Below are positions 6,773 through 7,484 of a stretch of 7,484 bases of DNA, piece after piece (the stretch's first letter is position 1; each line of letters begins with the position of its first letter). The DNA is from Microbacterium sp. (GTDB lineage: Bacteria; Actinomycetota; Actinomycetes; Actinomycetales; Microbacteriaceae). The DNA lies in NCBI GenBank assembly GCA_031286555.1, contig JAITUD010000372.1, positions 1 through 7,484 of the forward strand, read 5' to 3'. The position numbers and the translations under genes were made by a program. Below the pieces are notes generated by a model that saw only the letters and a list, made by a program, of their open reading frames with translations, ran no database searches and was not told the DNA's origin.

Positions 6773-7438
6773 GTGGGGGAGAACGACGAGGCGGATGCCG
6801 ACGCGACCAAGCGCGCGGAGTCCGAGGCGCGCCTGACGTCCTGGGTGAGGAAGACGACCGACAAGGTCCCCACCGGATGGATCATCACCGGCGCCGGCGC
6901 GCTCCGGCTCGGCGCGACGGCTGCCTTCGGCGGGCTCGCCCCGCAGGAGCAGCCGAGGCCCGTCGAGATCTCCGCCGGCGAGAGCTACACCGGCTCGCAG
7001 CTGGACATGACCGTGGTCAGTGCGGGCGTCGGCGGGTACGTGCGCGGCAGCGGAGTCATACTCGAGGAGGGACAGCGCACACTCGTCGTCGTGCTCGACG
7101 TGACGAACGAGTTCGACGAGCCGCGCACCGGCACCACGAAGGACACGCTGGGCGGCATCAGCGTCGCCGGCGTGGAACTCGGCACTGTCGGCGCCACGCG
7201 CGTGGCGGACGGGAGCACGGCCTCGGCCTTCCAGCCCGATGTGCCGACGCGCGTGCAGGTGGCGTGGGCAGTCGACGCAGACGCTGTCTCCCCCGGCGAC
7301 GAGATCCGCGTCGGCCTGCCCGACGCCACGCGGTTCCAGGCCACTTTCCTGGGTCGTGGCAGTTACTGGTACGACTTCCGCACGGGCGCGTACGCGTCGG
7401 TGACCGTCGACGCGTTGCCCGAGGAGGACGCACTGTGA
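6773..7438 (+). CDS. Unrecognised single-pass membrane protein with extracytoplasmic beta-rich domain
   Basis: I do not recognise this 221-residue protein. Residues 1-33 are charged and hydrophilic, with acidic (DEADAD) then basic (KRAE, VRKTTDK) stretches. One hydrophobic segment runs from about 34 to 55 (TGWIITGAGALRLGATAAFGGL), and the rest looks like an exported domain rich in beta-forming residues. The basic residues before the helix predict N-inside, C-outside topology. The stretch TLVVVLDVTNEFDEP (103-117) and the pattern DVPTRVQVAWAVDADAVSPGDEIRVG recall DUF4352-type or immunoglobulin-like extracytoplasmic domains, but this is a resemblance only. Arg45 in the middle of the hydrophobic segment is unusual. 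The GTG start at 6773 has an excellent SD; a start at 6719 would add 18 residues unlike an N terminus. The gene diverges from putA and its stop overlaps the next start (GTGA), so the two products probably act together. Confidence 0.85.
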   Translation: MGENDEADADATKRAESEARLTSWVRKTTDKVPTGWIITGAGALRLGATAAFGGLAPQEQPRPVEISAGESYTGSQLDMTVVSAGVGGYVRGSGVILEEGQRTLVVVLDVTNEFDEPRTGTTKDTLGGISVAGVELGTVGATRVADGSTASAFQPDVPTRVQVAWAVDADAVSPGDEIRVGLPDATRFQATFLGRGSYWYDFRTGAYASVTVDALPEEDAL

Positions 7439-7484
7439 CCGTCCCTACCGCACCGTCCGAGTCTGCCTCCACCGCCACGTCGCC
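7435..7484 (+). CDS. Start of a translationally coupled gene, product unknown (truncated by window end)
   Basis: A GTG at 7435-7437 overlaps the TGA stop of the previous gene (GTGA), and GAGGAGG at 7421-7427 sits seven bases upstream. This is strong evidence for a coupled downstream gene. Only 16 complete codons are visible; they encode a Thr/Ser/Ala/Pro-rich start (MTVPTAPSESASTATS) that resembles a disordered N terminus. Function cannot be assigned. Confidence 0.7.
   Translation, partial: MTVPTAPSESASTATS

Noticed and set aside
1..7484. RNA genes, CRISPR arrays, insertion sequences, phage or defence genes
   Set aside because: Nothing with tRNA-like arms, regularly spaced repeats, transposase motifs or defence-protein motifs was seen on either strand.

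Overview
The window is high-GC DNA (about 70% GC by eye) from an actinobacterium, most likely a Microbacteriaceae member such as Microbacterium. The reasons are the strong G/C third-position codon use, GTG starts, the many GGATGC/GCATCC hexamers, and protein sequences that read like that family. This assignment is inference.

Layout, left to right. (1) Bases 1-672, + strand: the C-terminal end of a BCCT-family (betaine/choline/carnitine) transporter; its start lies outside the window. (2) Bases 687-722: a perfect 17-bp inverted repeat between two convergent genes, very probably a bidirectional terminator. (3) Bases 738-2797, - strand: rocD (ornithine aminotransferase) and, upstream of it, a DDAH/amidinotransferase-superfamily hydrolase. 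The two overlap by one base (TGATG) and must be an operon. (4) Bases 2798-2946: a 149-bp gap with a strong RBS for ddaH, a weak candidate promoter and a possible small upstream ORF. (5) Bases 2947-6702, - strand: putA, a 1251-residue bifunctional proline dehydrogenase / P5C dehydrogenase. (6) Bases 6703-6772: a divergent promoter region. (7) Bases 6773-7438, + strand: an unrecognised single-pass membrane protein with an extracytoplasmic domain. It is translationally coupled to a second gene that begins at 7435 and runs off the end.

How the genes work together. The three minus-strand genes form a route from arginine and proline to glutamate. The DDAH-family enzyme probably takes arginine to ornithine, as the ArgZ-type arginine dihydrolases do. 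RocD makes glutamate semialdehyde/P5C, and the P5C dehydrogenase half of PutA oxidises it to glutamate. The proline dehydrogenase half feeds proline into the same intermediate. The neighbouring BCCT carrier may import a compatible solute, but nothing ties it to the pathway.

I see no RNA gene, CRISPR array, transposase, phage gene or defence system. The points most worth a second look are the likely substrate of the DDAH-family enzyme, a palindromic interspersed repeat inserted in frame inside putA, and the unrecognised membrane-protein gene pair at the right edge. I did not find convincing evidence of an undescribed multi-gene system.
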